The notes under the pieces are model-generated. The model searched no databases and had not been told where the DNA came from. It saw only the letters and a list, made by a program, of their open reading frames with translations. A DNA stretch of 64,000 bases from Campylorhamphus procurvoides (Eukaryota > Chordata > Aves > Passeriformes > Dendrocolaptidae): the NCBI GenBank assembly GCA_013396655.1, contig WBMV01001912.1, forward strand, positions 62,001 to 126,000, read 5' to 3'. The stretch's first letter is position 1. Each line of letters opens with the position of its first letter. Below are positions 63,500-64,000 of the stretch, in pieces. The translations under genes were made by a program, and so were the position numbers.

Positions 63500-64000
63500 T
63501 TATATGGGTAAAGCAGAGAAGAGTTCTCCTGGATGGTAGTCAGGAATTGTACTACTAAACCACCTTAGAGCTTTCACAGCAAAGGTTTGGGAAGGGAAAG
63601 GAAAGCCGAGGCTGTTCTCGTCTGCCTCTCCCTCTGACACAGGAGGAGCTGGCTGCTGGTTACAGCTCACCCCAAGGTCAGTGGTCATCGCAGGGGAAGG
63701 GCTGGGTGCTGTGGCTCCGGTCATAATGGCAGAACCAGAGGCTTTGGTGCTGGCTGAGGGAGGGGAAGGAGCAGGGGCATGGAAAGGGACAGGGGCAGGG
63801 GTCTCGGCTGCAGGCACTGCCTCGACTTCCCCCTTCGCAGCTTCAGGGGCTGCTTCACCTCCCGTGGCCAAGGGCACTGCGCTGTCCGGAGCTGCCCCTC
63901 CCGCTCCAGCCACGGGGCAGCGGGCAGCAGAGGCGGCAGCCCCCTCGTCCTGCACCGGCAGGGAAACAGACCCCGCATCTCCGTGAGAAGGACAGGCACA
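63500..64000 (-). CDS. Unidentified GC-rich Ala/Pro-rich reading frame, cut by the window edge
   Basis: A minus-strand frame is open from the right edge (63998) to a TAA at 63500, at least 166 codons with no in-frame ATG start visible. The part inside is dominated by Ala, Pro, Glu and Ser (for example VEAVPAAETPAPVPFHAPAP). It ends in a less biased segment with TFAVKALRWFSSTIPDYHPG and ELFSALPI. GC content rises sharply from the AT-rich intron to well above half. Such Ala/Pro-rich segments occur in retroelement gag or ORF1 proteins, but I recognise no specific family. An unrelated antisense or nested gene exon, or non-coding GC-rich DNA that happens to be open, are alternatives. The opposite strand is also open for about 100 codons, which weakens the coding case. 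Confidence 0.3.
   Translation of the reverse strand, partial: CACPSHGDAGSVSLPVQDEGAAASAARCPVAGAGGAAPDSAVPLATGGEAAPEAAKGEVEAVPAAETPAPVPFHAPAPSPPSASTKASGSAIMTGATAPSPSPAMTTDLGVSCNQQPAPPVSEGEADENSLGFPFPSQTFAVKALRWFSSTIPDYHPGELFSALPI

Noticed and set aside
30293..64000. Search for the 120-bp and 295-bp exons of EC1-EC2
   Set aside because: No DADDPTYGNSA-like or WNQFFV-like segment was seen on the minus strand. A manual scan can miss a short exon, so this is not absolute.

Overview
The window is vertebrate, almost certainly avian, intronic DNA. It is AT-rich and contains many pieces of CR1 non-LTR retrotransposon in both orientations, including the typical ATTCTATG-like 3' termini. It also has at least one and probably two retroviral-type solo LTRs, and two runs of N (26623-26781 and 55428-55444). 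There is no bacterial-style gene organisation.

The only host gene I can support is CDH18 (cadherin-18, a type II classical cadherin), on the minus strand. Three consecutive internal coding exons are present: 30125-30292 (168 bp), 17237-17424 (188 bp) and 11350-11603 (254 bp). All three have AG/GT splice sites, compatible phases and the exon sizes expected of type II cadherins. They encode the end of EC2, then EC3, then the start of EC4. The introns between them are about 12.7 kb and 5.6 kb. The upstream intron runs off the right edge (more than 33.7 kb) and the downstream intron runs off the left edge (more than 11.3 kb). The signal peptide, EC1, EC5, membrane and cytoplasmic exons are therefore outside the window.

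Layout from left to right: 1-11349 is the downstream intron, with a degenerate minus-strand CR1 at about 4306-5485 and an AT-rich block at 5730-5870. Next come the 254-bp exon, a 5.6-kb intron with a plus-strand CR1 at about 12067-12807, and the 188-bp exon. The 12.7-kb intron that follows holds three CR1 pieces and an LTR at 26373-27075 that contains the first gap. After the 168-bp exon, the long upstream intron carries several CR1 pieces and an uninterrupted 304-bp (GAAGA)n tract at 33097-33400. It also carries a candidate LTR with tandem repeats after its polyadenylation signal (about 46108-47118), and a 102-codon retroelement-like reading frame bracketed by a 24-bp direct repeat (48317-48691). 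Near the end are an old CR1/L3-like copy (about 58430-59815), a (GAATA)n tract abutting a CR1 3' end (61994-62170), and a GC-rich Ala/Pro-rich reading frame cut by the right edge (63500-64000).

I see no gene cluster or new biological system. The points most worth checking are the 48.3-48.7 kb reading frame, the LTR at 46-47 kb, the GC-rich edge reading frame, and the two pentanucleotide arrays.
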